This document shows positions 1-9,993 of a stretch of 64,000 nt of DNA, piece after piece; position 1 is the stretch's first letter, and every line of letters begins with the position of its first letter. The notes beneath the pieces were generated by a model that worked only from the letters and a program-made list of their open reading frames with translations, was not told where the DNA came from and did no database searches. The stretch is from Massilia sp. TS11. GTDB lineage: Bacteria > Pseudomonadota > Gammaproteobacteria > Burkholderiales > Burkholderiaceae_D. The translations under genes were made by a program, and so were the position numbers. The stretch spans positions 620,001-684,000 of the forward strand of contig NZ_JAKLTS010000001.1 in NCBI RefSeq assembly GCF_022012445.1, read 5' to 3'.

Positions 1-830
1 AGGCCACGGTGCGCATCTCGCCGCTGCCCGAGGCCGAAGTCTTTCACAGCGTGTTCTTCCCCGACTGGGGCAGCGCCCAGGCCGCGACGCGCACGCTGGC
101 GCAGGCGCGCCTGCCGCTGTCGATGCTGCGCCTGTCGAATGCCACCGAAACCTTGACCATGCTGGCCCTGGCCGGGCATCCGCGTCTGGTCGGTCTGCTG
201 GAAAGCTGGCTTGCGCTGCGCGGCTGCCGCAGCGGCAAATGCATGCTGATGATCGGTGTGTCCGGCGCAGCGGCGCAGGTGCGCCAGACTCTGCGAGCGG
301 CCCTGGCCAGCTGCCGCCGCCACGGCGGCGTGGCCATGGGGCGCGCGCTGGGCGAGAAATGGAAGCAGAACCGCTTCCGCAATGTCTACCTGCGCAACGC
401 GGCCTGGGAGCACGGCTACGTGATCGACACGGTGGAAACGGCCGTCGACTGGCCGCGCGTGACGCCGATGATGCAGGCGCTGGAGGAGGCCGGGCGCGCC
501 GCGCTGGCGGGCTTTGGCGAGCGCGTGCACACCTACACCCACCTGTCGCACCTGTATGCCGAAGGCGCCAGCGTCTACACCACCTATGTCTACCGGCTGG
601 CCGGCCGCTACGAGGAGGATCTGGCGCGCTGGAGTGCGCTCAAGGCGGCCGCCTGCGCCGCCATCGTGGCCCATGGCGGCACCATCAGCCACCAGCACGG
701 GGTGGGGCTCGACCATGCGCCGTATCTGGAAGCGGAAAAGGGCGCGGCCGGACTGGCGGCGATGCGCGCCGTCTTCCAGCATTTCGATCCCGAGGGGCGC
801 ATGAACCCGGGCAAACTGGTGCAGCCATGA
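1..830 (+). CDS. FAD-linked oxidase, alkyl-dihydroxyacetonephosphate synthase-like (5' partial)
   Basis: C-terminal part of a flavoprotein of the GlcD/alkylglycerone-phosphate synthase family; the reading frame is open to the left window edge, so the FAD-binding half lies outside. Visible family features are the cap and C-terminal region with a SHQHGVGLDH segment, matching the position of the His-rich active-site loop of AGPS (HHH there, HQH here), and a terminal MNPGKL motif typical of FAD-linked oxidases. The stop overlaps the next start (ATGA), so it is translationally coupled to the glycerol-3-phosphate dehydrogenase. Ether-lipid or alkylglycerol metabolism is plausible from neighbours but is inference. 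Confidence 0.85.
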   Translation, partial: ATVRISPLPEAEVFHSVFFPDWGSAQAATRTLAQARLPLSMLRLSNATETLTMLALAGHPRLVGLLESWLALRGCRSGKCMLMIGVSGAAAQVRQTLRAALASCRRHGGVAMGRALGEKWKQNRFRNVYLRNAAWEHGYVIDTVETAVDWPRVTPMMQALEEAGRAALAGFGERVHTYTHLSHLYAEGASVYTTYVYRLAGRYEEDLARWSALKAAACAAIVAHGGTISHQHGVGLDHAPYLEAEKGAAGLAAMRAVFQHFDPEGRMNPGKLVQP

Positions 831-2404
831 GGCGCCCGCCCTTGTCCGAGCTGGCGCGCCAGCCCTGGGACCTGCTGGTGATCGGCGGCGGCATCACCGG
901 CGCCGGCATCGTCTTCGAGGCCGCGCGGCGCGGCCTGCGCGCGCTGCTGGTGGAGCAGCGCGACTTCGCCTGGGGCACCTCGAGCCGCTCCTCGAAACTC
1001 GTGCACGGCGGCCTGCGCTATCTGAAGCAGGGCCAGTTGCACCTGACGCGGGAATCGGTGCGCGAACGCCAGGCCTTGATGCGCAGCGCGCCCGGCCTCG
1101 TGCAGGCGCAGGGCTTTGCCTTTGGCGATTACGCCGACGGCAAAATGTCGCGCCGCCTGTTCCTGCTGGGCCTTGCCATCTACGATTGGCTGGGCGGCCT
1201 GCGCGAACGCCACTATCTGGCGCTGCAGGACTTCCTGATGCTGGCGCCGAATGTGGCGCGCGGCGGTCTGCTCGGCGGCATGCGCTACACCGACGCCAAG
1301 ACCGACGACGCGCGCCTCGTGCTGCGCGTGCTGCAGGAGGCGCGCGCGGCTGGGGCCAGCGTCATCAATTATGTGGCGGCCGATGCGCTCGTGCGCGATG
1401 CGGCTGGCCGCGTGGCCGGCGCCCGCCTGCGCGATGTGCGCAGCGGCGAGGACGCGCAGGTGGCGGCGGCCGTGGTGATCAACGCCACCGGCGCCTGGGC
1501 CGAGCGCCTGGGCAGCGCCCCGCAGGCGGGTCTGAAACTGCGCCCGCTGCGCGGCAGCCATCTGGTGCTGCCGGCCTGGCGCCTGCCGCTGGCCCAGGCC
1601 GTGAGCCTGATGCACCCGGCCGACGGCCGCCCGGTGTTCGCCTATCCGTGGGAAGGGGCGACCCTGGTCGGCACCACCGATGTCGACCACGGCGCCGACC
1701 TGCAGCAGGAGGCGCGCATCACGCGCGCCGAACTCGATTATCTGCTGGCGGCCCTGCGGCACCAGTTCCCCCAGCTGGCCCTGGGCGAGGACGATGTGCT
1801 GGCCAGCTTCGCCGGGGTGCGCCCGGTGCTCGACAGCGGCCAGGCCGATCCGTCCAAAGAGACGCGCGAGCATGCGCTGTGGCTGGAGCCCGGCCTGCTG
1901 ACGGTCGCGGGCGGCAAGCTGACCACCTTCCGTGTGATCGCGCTCGACGTGCTGCGCCGGGTGGCGTCGCAGCTGCCGCACTGGCACGGCGACCTGCGCG
2001 CGCGCCCGGTGTTTGAGCGCGCGCCAGTCCTGCGCGATGCGCGCGGCCTCGGTCCGCAGGCGCAGGCGCGCCTGCTGGGGCGCTATGGCGCGCAGGCCCA
2101 GGACCTGATCGACGCCGCCGCCCCGGATGAACTGGAGCCCATCCCCGGCACAGAGACCCTGTGGGCCGAGCTGCGCTGGGCCGCGCGCCACGAGGACGTG
2201 CAGCAGCTGGACGACCTGCTGCTGCGCCGCACCCGGCTTGGCCTGCTGCTGCGCGCGGGCGGGGCCGCGCATGCCGAGCGCCTGCGTGCGATCTGCCAGC
2301 CGGAGCTGGGCTGGAGCGCCGAGCGCTGGGCTGCCGAGTGGCGCGCTTATCTGGCATTATGCGAACAAAACTATAGCCTGCCCAAGGTAGACGACCATGG
2401 CTGA
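827..2404 (+). CDS. glpD: Glycerol-3-phosphate dehydrogenase/oxidase, FAD-dependent
   Basis: 525-residue flavoprotein that oxidises sn-glycerol 3-phosphate to DHAP, passing electrons to quinone at the membrane. The N-terminal dinucleotide motif GGGITGAG is at residues 20-27, followed by [17 protein letters not shown], a hallmark of GlpD. The start is the ATG overlapping the upstream stop (ATGA); a much longer in-frame extension runs through the previous gene and was rejected. Its own end overlaps the following kinase by 8 bases. It may serve a specialised pathway with the AGPS-like enzyme rather than general glycerol use. Confidence 0.9.
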   Translation: MRRPPLSELARQPWDLLVIGGGITGAGIVFEAARRGLRALLVEQRDFAWGTSSRSSKLVHGGLRYLKQGQLHLTRESVRERQALMRSAPGLVQAQGFAFGDYADGKMSRRLFLLGLAIYDWLGGLRERHYLALQDFLMLAPNVARGGLLGGMRYTDAKTDDARLVLRVLQEARAAGASVINYVAADALVRDAAGRVAGARLRDVRSGEDAQVAAAVVINATGAWAERLGSAPQAGLKLRPLRGSHLVLPAWRLPLAQAVSLMHPADGRPVFAYPWEGATLVGTTDVDHGADLQQEARITRAELDYLLAALRHQFPQLALGEDDVLASFAGVRPVLDSGQADPSKETREHALWLEPGLLTVAGGKLTTFRVIALDVLRRVASQLPHWHGDLRARPVFERAPVLRDARGLGPQAQARLLGRYGAQAQDLIDAAAPDELEPIPGTETLWAELRWAARHEDVQQLDDLLLRRTRLGLLLRAGGAAHAERLRAICQPELGWSAERWAAEWRAYLALCEQNYSLPKVDDHG

Positions 2405-3956
2405 TCCCCTGATTCTCGCGATCGACAACGGCACCCAGAGCGTGCGCGCCATCCTGTTCGACCTGCGCGGCGAGATCGTGGCCAAGGCCCAGGTGCCGCT
2501 GGAAGCCTACTTCTCCGTGCATCCCGGCTGGGCCGAACACGATGCCGAGGCCTATTGGGAGGCCGTGTGCGAAGCCTGCCGCCGCCTGTGGCAGGACGCG
2601 CCGCAGGAGCGCGCGCGCGTGGCCGGCGTGGCGATTACCACCCAGCGCGCCACAGTGGTGAATCTGGATGCCGACGGCCGTCCGCTGCGCCCAGCCATCA
2701 CCTGGCTCGATCAGCGCCGCACCGAGTCCTATCCGCCGATCGGCCCCTTATGGCGCGCGGCCTTCAAGCTGGCGCGCGTCGAGGACACGATCGCCTACTT
2801 CCGGGGCGAGGCCGAAATCAACTGGATCCGCGCGGAGCAGCCGGACATCTGGGCGCGCACCGATAAATTCCTGCTGTTGTCCGGCTATCTGAACTACCGC
2901 ATGACGGGGCGTTTCGTCGACTCGACCGGGGCTCAGGTCGGCTACATCCCGTTCGACTACAAACGCCAGCGATGGGCCGGCGCGCGCGACTGGAAATGGC
3001 AGGCGCTGGCGGTCAAGCCATCGATGCTTCCGGAGCTGGTGGCGCCCGGCACCAGCATCGGCAGCATCAGCGCTGCCGTCGCCGCCCAGACCGGGATTCC
3101 CGAAGGCCTGCCGGTACTGGCCGCCGCCGCCGACAAAGCCTGCGAGGTGCTTGGCGCCGGCTGCGCCGAAGCCCACATCGGCTGTCTGTCCTACGGCACC
3201 ACGGCCACCATCAACACCACCAGCGCGCGCTATGTCGAGGTGACGCCGTTTCTGCCGCCGTATCCGGCCGCGATCCCGGGCATGTATTCGACCGAAGTGC
3301 AGATCTTCCGCGGCTACTGGATGGTCAACTGGTTCAAGGAGCAGTTTGGCCACCACGAGCAGCTGCGCGCCGGCGTGCTCGGGGTGGCGCCCGAGGCGCT
3401 GTTCGATGAACTGGTCGACGCCGTGCCGCCCGGCTCCATGGGCCTGATGCTGCAGCCCTACTGGAGCCCGGGTATCCGCGTGCCGGGGCCGGAGGCGAAG
3501 GGCGCGATCATCGGCTTTGGCGACGTTCACACGCGCGCCCACGTCTACCGCGCGATTCTGGAGGGGCTGGCCTACGCGCTGCGCGAAGGGAAGGAGCGCA
3601 CCGAAAAGCGCAGTGGAGTTGCGATTCGCGAGCTGCGCGTCTCCGGCGGCGGCTCGCAGAGCGACGCGGCGATGCAGCTGACGGCCGATATTTTCGGCCT
3701 GCCGACCGCGCGCCCGCACGTGTACGAAACCTCGGGTCTGGGCGCGGCCATCGACGCCGCCGTGGGCCTGGGCCTGTATCCGGATTTTGCCCACGCCATG
3801 CGGGCGATGACGCGCGTCGGCCGCGTGTTCATGCCCAACCCGGAGCACGTGCGCACCTACGACGCCTTGTACAAGCAGGTCTACCAGAAGATGTATGCGC
3901 GCCTGCAGCCGATGTATGCGCGCATCGCCGCCATCACCGGCTATCCGAAGCGCTAG
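2397..3956 (+). CDS. FGGY-family carbohydrate kinase (glycerol kinase-like)
   Basis: 519-residue sugar/polyol kinase with the ASKHA ATPase fold. The N-terminal DNGTQSVR phosphate-binding loop, a central [10 protein letters not shown] segment and the C-terminal [12 protein letters not shown] motif (FGGY signature region) are visible. It starts inside the end of glpD (8-base overlap), completing a three-gene operon. The sequence does not look like canonical GlpK, and the substrate is undetermined; glycerol or an alkylated glycerol is suggested by context only. Its stop overlaps the convergent GGDEF gene by four bases (CTAG). Confidence 0.88.
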   Translation: MADPLILAIDNGTQSVRAILFDLRGEIVAKAQVPLEAYFSVHPGWAEHDAEAYWEAVCEACRRLWQDAPQERARVAGVAITTQRATVVNLDADGRPLRPAITWLDQRRTESYPPIGPLWRAAFKLARVEDTIAYFRGEAEINWIRAEQPDIWARTDKFLLLSGYLNYRMTGRFVDSTGAQVGYIPFDYKRQRWAGARDWKWQALAVKPSMLPELVAPGTSIGSISAAVAAQTGIPEGLPVLAAAADKACEVLGAGCAEAHIGCLSYGTTATINTTSARYVEVTPFLPPYPAAIPGMYSTEVQIFRGYWMVNWFKEQFGHHEQLRAGVLGVAPEALFDELVDAVPPGSMGLMLQPYWSPGIRVPGPEAKGAIIGFGDVHTRAHVYRAILEGLAYALREGKERTEKRSGVAIRELRVSGGGSQSDAAMQLTADIFGLPTARPHVYETSGLGAAIDAAVGLGLYPDFAHAMRAMTRVGRVFMPNPEHVRTYDALYKQVYQKMYARLQPMYARIAAITGYPKR

Positions 3957-5317
3957 CTGACCAGGGACTTGACGGCTTCCCAGGCGGCGCTGTTCGAGCG
4001 CACGCCTTCGACCCGATTGCGCCCGCCTTCCTTGGCGCTGTACATGGCGCGGTCGGCCGCTACGAACAGCGACGCGACTTCGTCCAGCGCGCTGGGCAGC
4101 ATGGTCGCCACGCCGATCGACAGCGTGACCCAGGGCGAACAGGTGGAGCCCGGATGCGGGTGGCGCAGGCCTTCCACGTGGGCGCGCACCTTTTCGGCCA
4201 GGGCCAGCGCGTCCTCATGCCCGGTTTCGGCGAACAGGATCACGAACTCCTCGCCGCCGTAGCGCGCCGCCAGATCGGTCGGGCGCGCCGCGAACTGGTC
4301 GATGGCCTGGGCCACCTGGCGCAGGCAGGCGTCGCCGGCGGCGTGGCCAAGGCCATCGTTATACAGCTTGAAGTGGTCGACATCGAGCACCAGCAGCGAC
4401 AGCGGGCAGCTGGAGCGCACGGCGCGCTGCCATTCGTGCTGCAGCACGGTGTCGAAATGGCGCCGGTTGGCGATCCCGGTCAGGTCATCGAGGCGGGTCT
4501 CGCGCTGCAGCGCGTCCTTGCTGCGCTGGTGGTGGCTGATATCGTGCAGCAGGCCGAGGAACAGCTGTTCGCGCCCGAACATCGGCGTCAGCGTGAAGTC
4601 GATCGACAGGGCGCGGCCGTCGCGGTGATTGACCGTGACCTCGCGCGCGCCATGCTGGTGGGCGGTGCCCGGGTCGGCCGCATAGCGCTTGAAGAAGCTC
4701 TGGTAATCGGCCGCCACGGCCGGCGAAAACAGGGCGCTGATCGCTTGCCCGCGCAGCTCGCCCGGCGCGTAGCCGAGGAAGCTGTCGCAGGCCGGATTGG
4801 TGGCCTGCACGCGGCCGTCGGCGTCAAAGATGATCAGGCCCTCGGCCATGCTGTTGACGATGGTGCGCAGGCGCTCGGCCTGTTCGCGCTGCAGCTCGGC
4901 GAACTGGCGGATCTGCAGCTGGGTGCGCACGCGCGCGCACACTTCGGCCATGCGCAGCGGCTTGGCGATGTAGTCGACGGCGCCGCTGTCGAAGCCGGCC
5001 ACGACATCGTCGGCCTCGTTCTTGGCGCTCATGAAGATCACCGGTATCTGGGCCGTGGCCGGATGCGCCTTCAGGCGCTGGCAGGTGGTAATCCCGTCCA
5101 GGCCCGGCATCACCACGTCGAGCAGGATCAGGTCGGGATGGACGCGGCGCGCGATGCTGAGCGCGCGCTCGCCGTGGTCGGCCACGAAGGTCTGATAACC
5201 CTGCTGGGCCAGCATCTTGCGCAGCAAGGCCAGATTGGCGGGCGCGTCGTCCACGATCAGAATCGTGGCATCGCGCGCGGGGGCGGTGGACGTCAGAAAT
5301 TCCATGTTCCGGATCAT
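3953..5317 (-). CDS. Response regulator with REC, PAS and GGDEF domains (diguanylate cyclase)
   Basis: 454-residue cytoplasmic signalling protein. A receiver domain occupies about residues 17-130, with phospho-acceptor Asp67 in [11 protein letters not shown]; a PAS domain spans about 150-270; and a GGDEF domain about 285-440 has an intact active-site RYGGEEF, so c-di-GMP synthesis is expected. The long upstream extension is rejected because it runs over the divergent SDR gene; ATG at 5317 (AGCAGG upstream) or 5305 are both possible starts. No partner histidine kinase is adjacent. It is convergent with the FGGY kinase gene. Confidence 0.88.
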   Translation of the reverse strand: MIRNMEFLTSTAPARDATILIVDDAPANLALLRKMLAQQGYQTFVADHGERALSIARRVHPDLILLDVVMPGLDGITTCQRLKAHPATAQIPVIFMSAKNEADDVVAGFDSGAVDYIAKPLRMAEVCARVRTQLQIRQFAELQREQAERLRTIVNSMAEGLIIFDADGRVQATNPACDSFLGYAPGELRGQAISALFSPAVAADYQSFFKRYAADPGTAHQHGAREVTVNHRDGRALSIDFTLTPMFGREQLFLGLLHDISHHQRSKDALQRETRLDDLTGIANRRHFDTVLQHEWQRAVRSSCPLSLLVLDVDHFKLYNDGLGHAAGDACLRQVAQAIDQFAARPTDLAARYGGEEFVILFAETGHEDALALAEKVRAHVEGLRHPHPGSTCSPWVTLSIGVATMLPSALDEVASLFVAADRAMYSAKEGGRNRVEGVRSNSAAWEAVKSLVS

Positions 5318-5435
5318 ACCTTGCCTGCTCGATAGTTGGTTGCCGAAATGTAAGAAAATCCTGTGGGCGCGGCGGGGCTTGCCAAGCGCGGGCCTGAATG
5401 CCATGCTGGCGCCCCGTTTCGCATCAAGGAAAGCC

Positions 5436-6185
5436 ATGCATAAACTCGAAGGCAAAGTCGCGCTGATCACCGGCGGCAGCAGCGGCATCGGTCTGGCCAG
5501 CGCCCGCCTGTTCCGCGCCGAGGGCGCCAGCATCGTGCTGACCGGGCGCGATCCGCAGGCGCTCGCGCAGGCGGCCGCGGAACTCGGCGGCGACACCCTG
5601 GCCCTGGCCAGCGATGCGGCCGACCTCGCTCAGATCGATGCGCTGATGGCGGCCGTGCAGGCGCGCCATGGCCGGCTCGACGTGCTGTTTCTGAATGCCG
5701 GTGTGGCCACGGCCGGACCGATCGAGACGGTCACGCCCGCGCAGTTCGACAGCATGATGGACACCAATGTGAAAGGCGTGTTCTTCACGATTCAGAAGGC
5801 CTTGCCGCTGATGGGCAAGGGCGCCAGCATCGTGGTGACGACCTCGATCACCAATCAGCTCGGCTCGCCCAACTTCCCCGTGTACGGGGCCAGCAAGGCG
5901 GCCCTGCGCTCGCTCGTCAAATCGCTCGGACTGGCGCTGATCGGGCGCGGCATCCGCATCAATGCCCTGAGCCCGGGGCCGATCGCCACGCCGATCTTCG
6001 ACCGTTTCGGCCTGCCGCCGGGCGGGGCCGATGCGGCGCGCGCCGCGATCACGGCCAAGTCGCCCAGCCAGCGCTTTGGCGAGCCGGAGGAAGTGGCGCG
6101 CCTGGCCCTGTTCCTGGCCAGCAGCGACGCCAGCTATCTGGTCGGCGAGGAAGTCGTGATCGACGGCGGGATGAGCCTGCTGTAA
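5436..6185 (+). CDS. SDR-family NAD(P)-dependent oxidoreductase
   Basis: 249-residue classical short-chain dehydrogenase. It shows the cofactor motif TGGSSGIG near the N-terminus, NAG in LFLNAGVA, catalytic Ser/Tyr/Lys in the TSITNQ and YGASKAA segments, and the C-terminal EVVIDGGMS signature. The ATG at 5436 is preceded by AAGGA at good spacing; a longer in-frame start at 5217 runs into the divergent gene and was rejected. Substrate unknown. It ends three bases before the convergent TonB receptor. Confidence 0.9.
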   Translation: MHKLEGKVALITGGSSGIGLASARLFRAEGASIVLTGRDPQALAQAAAELGGDTLALASDAADLAQIDALMAAVQARHGRLDVLFLNAGVATAGPIETVTPAQFDSMMDTNVKGVFFTIQKALPLMGKGASIVVTTSITNQLGSPNFPVYGASKAALRSLVKSLGLALIGRGIRINALSPGPIATPIFDRFGLPPGGADAARAAITAKSPSQRFGEPEEVARLALFLASSDASYLVGEEVVIDGGMSLL

Positions 6186-6188
6186 GCC

Positions 6189-8303
6189 TCAGAAGTTGTA
6201 GATCGCCTGCAGCGTCAGCGCGCGCGGCGCCATCGGCAGGTCGTTCGGAATCGACAGGCCAGGCGCCAGGCTCGGCTCGCGCACATCGGCATTGAAGACA
6301 TTGCGCAGCGCGGCGGCGACGTCCCAGCGCTGTTTGCCGCGGTTGCTGCGCAGGCTCAGGTCGGTCGTGGTGTAGTCGGCGATCGGCTTGCGGGCGTCGC
6401 CGGCGGCGCGTGCGCGCCCGCCCACATGGTTGAGCTGCACGCTGGCCACCATCGCGGCCAGCGCCTGCCAGTCGGCGCGCAGATAGGCATGCGTGTGCGG
6501 CGCATAGCCGGCGTCGGTATTGGTCGCCTCGTCGGTCGAGTGCTGGCGCGCCAGGTTGAAGATCAGGCGCAGCGCGTGGCTCGGGGTCCAGGTCGCCTCG
6601 AGCTCGCCGCCGCGCCCGTTCTGGCCGCCCGTATTCGCATAAGTCGAGCCGGTGCCGGCGATGGCATTCGGTACCGTGCGGATGATGTTGTCCATCGCAT
6701 AGCGGTACAGGTTCAGGTTCACCTGCAGCGTGGGCGCCGCCTGCCAGGCCACGGCCATCTCGAGGGTGCCGTTCTTCTCCGGGCTCAGATTCGGGTTGCC
6801 CAGCGAGACGGGATTGCCCTGACCATAGGCCTCGACGAAGGAGGGCGCGCGGAAGGCGCGCCCGTACAGCAGCTTGGCCGTGACATTCAGCGAGGCGTCC
6901 CAGACCAGGGCCAGGCGCGGATTGGTGGTGCCGCCGAAGTCGGAATAGCGGTCATGGCGGATGCCGGCCGTCACCGTCCAGTCGGGGGCGAACTGCCATT
7001 CATCCTGCAGATAGGCGTAGTCGATGCGGCGCAGGTGCGGCTGCACAAAGGGCGAGACCAGCGAGGTTTCGATCACGCTCGGCAGCGGAATCGGCGTGCC
7101 GCCCTTGGTGTAATTGAAGTTGCGCGTCTCGTAGACGCGGTACATGTTCAGGTCGTCGTGGCCGACGCCGAGGCGCAGATTGTGGCCGACCCAGCCGGCG
7201 TAATTGACGAAGGCCTGCAGGCGCCACTGGCGTTCCCAGGTATCGGGGCCGCCGAACATCCCGGCCGGGAAGCTGCCGGTGGGCAGGGTCGCGCCCGGCG
7301 GCAGCAGCTGGAAATCGACGGGCGAGGCCTGCAGATACTTCATCGTGCTCAGCACGGCGCCGGCCGTCCAGTCCTTGTCGGCCAGATTGTCCTGCCAGGA
7401 CAGGTCGGCCATATAGCGTTCGCTGCGCGCGCGCCCGACCGGGTCGAGCGCCTGGGCCACCCCGGCCCCGCTGCCGAGGTCGTAACGCACCTTGGCGCCG
7501 GCGCGCAGGCGCCATTTGTCGTACTGGACGTCGAGATTGGCGTCGAGCGCCTTGGCGCCGACATTCACCGGTCCCGGAGCCAGGCTGGCGCGGGTGCCGA
7601 ACAGGCTGTCATTGCGGCTCTGGGCATCGGCGCCGACGATGCTGCGAAAGCCATCGGTGCTGCCGGCGCGCAGATAGGCGGCGACGCTGGCCGCGCCGAC
7701 TTTGCCGCCATGCTGGAGCCAGACGTCGCGCGTCTGGAAGGCGCCGGCGCGCACGCCGGCTTCGGTGCCGCCGATGTCGGCCGCATTCTTGGTGATGATA
7801 TTGATGACGCCCGAGAAGGCGTCCGAGCCGTACAGGGCCGAGCCGGGGCCGCGCAGAATTTCGATGCGGGCGATATGGTCGACCGGATAGCCGCCCCACA
7901 GATTGCCCTTATTCCCCTGGAACAGGGTGGTGATCGGCACGCCGTTCTGCAGCACCAGAATCTGGGGCGTGAACTGGCTGACGATGCCGCGCACCACGTA
8001 CAGCGGCGAATACATATTCGCGCCGCGGTTGACATGCACGCCCGGCACGGTCTCGAGCACCTGGTCGAGGTCGGTGGCGCCCATGGCCGCGATGTCCTGG
8101 GCCGTGATCACGGTGGCCACGGCCGGTGCACGGCGCAGCGACTGCTGGGCGCCGGTGGCGATCGACACGGTCGCCTTGTCGCCATACACGAGGGCCAGCT
8201 CCTCCTCGTCCGTGCCGCCGGCCTGCTGTGCCTGGGCTGACAGGCTGCAGCCGAGCATGGCGGCCAATACGCTCAGACGGAGGTGTGCGGTAGTGCGGCT
8301 CAT
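6189..8303 (-). CDS. TonB-dependent outer-membrane receptor
   Basis: 704-residue outer-membrane beta-barrel with an N-terminal signal peptide of about 25 residues ending near AQA. The plug domain follows with the typical TVITAQDI and LDQVLETVPGVHV segments and the LRGPGSALYGSDAFSGVINI motif; the barrel ends in a terminal Phe (YNF). The start at 8303 has GGGAG upstream; a longer frame reaches into the citrate-synthase-like gene. It lies 76 bases downstream of the ThDP/citrate-synthase-like operon on the same strand, so co-transcription is possible. The ligand (siderophore, cobalamin or other) cannot be read from sequence. Confidence 0.92.
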   Translation of the reverse strand: MSRTTAHLRLSVLAAMLGCSLSAQAQQAGGTDEEELALVYGDKATVSIATGAQQSLRRAPAVATVITAQDIAAMGATDLDQVLETVPGVHVNRGANMYSPLYVVRGIVSQFTPQILVLQNGVPITTLFQGNKGNLWGGYPVDHIARIEILRGPGSALYGSDAFSGVINIITKNAADIGGTEAGVRAGAFQTRDVWLQHGGKVGAASVAAYLRAGSTDGFRSIVGADAQSRNDSLFGTRASLAPGPVNVGAKALDANLDVQYDKWRLRAGAKVRYDLGSGAGVAQALDPVGRARSERYMADLSWQDNLADKDWTAGAVLSTMKYLQASPVDFQLLPPGATLPTGSFPAGMFGGPDTWERQWRLQAFVNYAGWVGHNLRLGVGHDDLNMYRVYETRNFNYTKGGTPIPLPSVIETSLVSPFVQPHLRRIDYAYLQDEWQFAPDWTVTAGIRHDRYSDFGGTTNPRLALVWDASLNVTAKLLYGRAFRAPSFVEAYGQGNPVSLGNPNLSPEKNGTLEMAVAWQAAPTLQVNLNLYRYAMDNIIRTVPNAIAGTGSTYANTGGQNGRGGELEATWTPSHALRLIFNLARQHSTDEATNTDAGYAPHTHAYLRADWQALAAMVASVQLNHVGGRARAAGDARKPIADYTTTDLSLRSNRGKQRWDVAAALRNVFNADVREPSLAPGLSIPNDLPMAPRALTLQAIYNF

Positions 8304-8359
8304 GTACTCTCCCAGACGGTGATATCGTGATTTTTGATTAATTGTATCTACAGGGCGGG

Positions 8360-8383
8360 ATTTGTCACTATGCAATTTGTCAC
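8360..8383. promoter_or_regulatory. Direct repeat ATTTGTCAC x2, possible operator
   Basis: Two exact ATTTGTCAC copies with 15-base periodicity lie between the citrate-synthase-like gene and the TonB receptor, the second overlapping the upstream stop codon. A regulator binding site for receptor expression is possible but unproven. Confidence 0.3.
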
Positions 8384-9192
8384 GTGTCGGCCGGGGGCCA
8401 CGTTCGCTCGGCCAGGCCGGCGTAGGCAACGGCCGCGCAGGGCACCGGAAACAGGCTGGCTTCGGGCTTGGCGGCGGCATCGGCCGCGCACGGCGGCATG
8501 CCGGCCAGGAAGGTCGGCACGCGCAGCATCTGGTAGTCGCGCAGGCCCAGGCCCATGTCGGCCAGCAGGGCCGCATGCAGGGCCGCGAAATTCATGCGCA
8601 GCTTGGGATAGCGCGGCTGCAGCACGGCCTCGACCTGCCAGGCCAGGCGCACATGCGGGCCCTGGTCGAGGCCATTGGCGCGCGCCAGGTCCATGATCAC
8701 CGGCAGGCGCTCGTCGATATTATTGATCGGGCGGCCGTAGCCGTAGATGCGGCGCTGGGCCTTCTCGGCCAGCACCCAGGCGCCCAGTTCGGCGCCGCCG
8801 TCGACGGCGCGGCCCAGGCGCAGCAGGAAGTCGAGCGCGCGCAGGCCGGCCTGGCCGCCGTACAGCGTGGCCTCGGACAGGGCCAGGCCGGCGGCGATGC
8901 CGAGGTTGCTGCTGCTGCGCTGGCTGGTGGCCAGGGCGGCCACGCGGTTATTCCACAGGCGCGTGTCGGGATAGCTGGTGACCACCCAGATGCCGTGCAC
9001 CATGCGGATCTGCTGGGGCGTGAACTGGCGGCCGGTGATGGCGAACAGATACAGGCCGACCCAGTCGCTGTCGCGCAGTTCGGCGTGCAGGTCGCGCCCG
9101 CGGAATACCGTGTGGCTGCCCGGGTAACAGGCGCCCATGGCCGTGTGCAGGCGCCCGGCCTGGCTGGCGAGAAATTCGGGCCCGCGTGTCAT
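8380..9192 (-). CDS. Citrate synthase-family protein, active site degenerate (paralogue B)
   Basis: 270-residue protein resembling the citrate synthase/citryl-CoA lyase fold in its short form. Aligning by eye, the segment that normally reads GPLHGGA is TLYGGQA (catalytic His replaced by Tyr), the GFGH...DPR segment is YGYGRPINNIDER (second His replaced by Arg), and the NVDF aspartate position reads MNF. All three classical catalytic residues therefore seem lost. Start at 9192 overlaps the preceding stop (ATGA). It may be a non-catalytic partner of the adjacent paralogue or catalyse a different acyl-CoA reaction. Automatic annotation as citryl-CoA lyase would be over-specific. Confidence 0.7.
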   Translation of the reverse strand: MTRGPEFLASQAGRLHTAMGACYPGSHTVFRGRDLHAELRDSDWVGLYLFAITGRQFTPQQIRMVHGIWVVTSYPDTRLWNNRVAALATSQRSSSNLGIAAGLALSEATLYGGQAGLRALDFLLRLGRAVDGGAELGAWVLAEKAQRRIYGYGRPINNIDERLPVIMDLARANGLDQGPHVRLAWQVEAVLQPRYPKLRMNFAALHAALLADMGLGLRDYQMLRVPTFLAGMPPCAADAAAKPEASLFPVPCAAVAYAGLAERTWPPADT

Positions 9193-9986
9193 GCGTCCTC
9201 CGCGTCGTCGAGCTGGATCTGGTAGAAGGGGAAGCGGCGGTAGCCCTCGGCGCGCTGTTCGAGCGCGTGGGCGGCCGCACCGGGCAGGCGCAGCAGCAGA
9301 AACAGCAACTCGCCCGCTTCCGGGCTCAGCTCCAGGTCGGCAAACGCGGCCGCGGCGATGCCGCTCAGCGCGAGCGGATAACCGATCTGCGCGGCCAAGG
9401 TGTCGGCCTCGGCCTGCAGCCATTGCAGGCGCGGGGTGGCGGCCGTGTCGGCCAGCACCTGCAGCAGCTGGCGCCGGCTCAGCGGCAGGCTGCGCCCGTG
9501 CGGGTCGAAGCCGGGCACATGCTCGCGGTCGGGAAAGGCCTCGACCGGATCGCAGGGCGCGGGTGCGGCCAGCGCGGCCCAGGCCGCATGATGGGTGCCG
9601 CACTGCTGCCAGGCCTGCATGGCATCGAACACCTCGCGCGCGCCACCGCTGCGGCCGGCGCCGACGGCCAGCGCCGCCATCAGGCTGGCCGCCGCCATCG
9701 AGCCGCCGACGCCGCCGCACATGGCGGCATGCACGGACGGGTCGCGCGGGCCGGGATTGGCCAGCGCCAGGGCCAGCTGTTCCAGCATGTCGCGCTGGCG
9801 CCGCGGCGGCAGCGTGTCGCGCCACAGCAGCAACAGCATATCGACCCAGCGCGCCTGGCCGAGCATCTGGCCGAACACGTCGTAGCCGCGGCACAGCGCG
9901 CGCCGGGTGGCGAAGGGATTATCGGGTTCCGGCTCCTCGTGCCAGATGCGGGTGTGGATGACGTCGGCGGGATCGATATCGCTCAT
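9189..9986 (-). CDS. Citrate synthase-family protein, active site degenerate (paralogue A)
   Basis: 265-residue short member of the citrate synthase/citryl-CoA lyase superfamily, a paralogue of the next gene. The family-typical C-terminal helix (LPGAAAHALEQ, cf. GW.AHW.EQ) is visible. The GPLHGGA position reads GRSGGARE, and the GFGH..DPR position reads PGFDPHGR, so the two catalytic histidines are not evident. Start ATG at 9986, seven bases after the ThDP enzyme's stop; its stop overlaps paralogue B (ATGA). The tight coupling suggests a heteromeric complex with B. Function unknown. Confidence 0.7.
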   Translation of the reverse strand: MSDIDPADVIHTRIWHEEPEPDNPFATRRALCRGYDVFGQMLGQARWVDMLLLLWRDTLPPRRQRDMLEQLALALANPGPRDPSVHAAMCGGVGGSMAAASLMAALAVGAGRSGGAREVFDAMQAWQQCGTHHAAWAALAAPAPCDPVEAFPDREHVPGFDPHGRSLPLSRRQLLQVLADTAATPRLQWLQAEADTLAAQIGYPLALSGIAAAAFADLELSPEAGELLFLLLRLPGAAAHALEQRAEGYRRFPFYQIQLDDAEDA

Positions 9987-9993
9987 GGGGGTC

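Noticed and set aside
608..2272. Long antisense ORF opposite glpD (554 codons)
   Set aside because: Codon-position shadow of a high-GC gene; no SD, no recognisable motifs, and it covers a certain gene.
8380..9986. The two citrate-synthase-like genes as one frameshifted citrate synthase
   Set aside because: Each is 265-270 residues with its own family landmarks in full order, and they overlap by a clean ATGA; they are paralogues, not halves.
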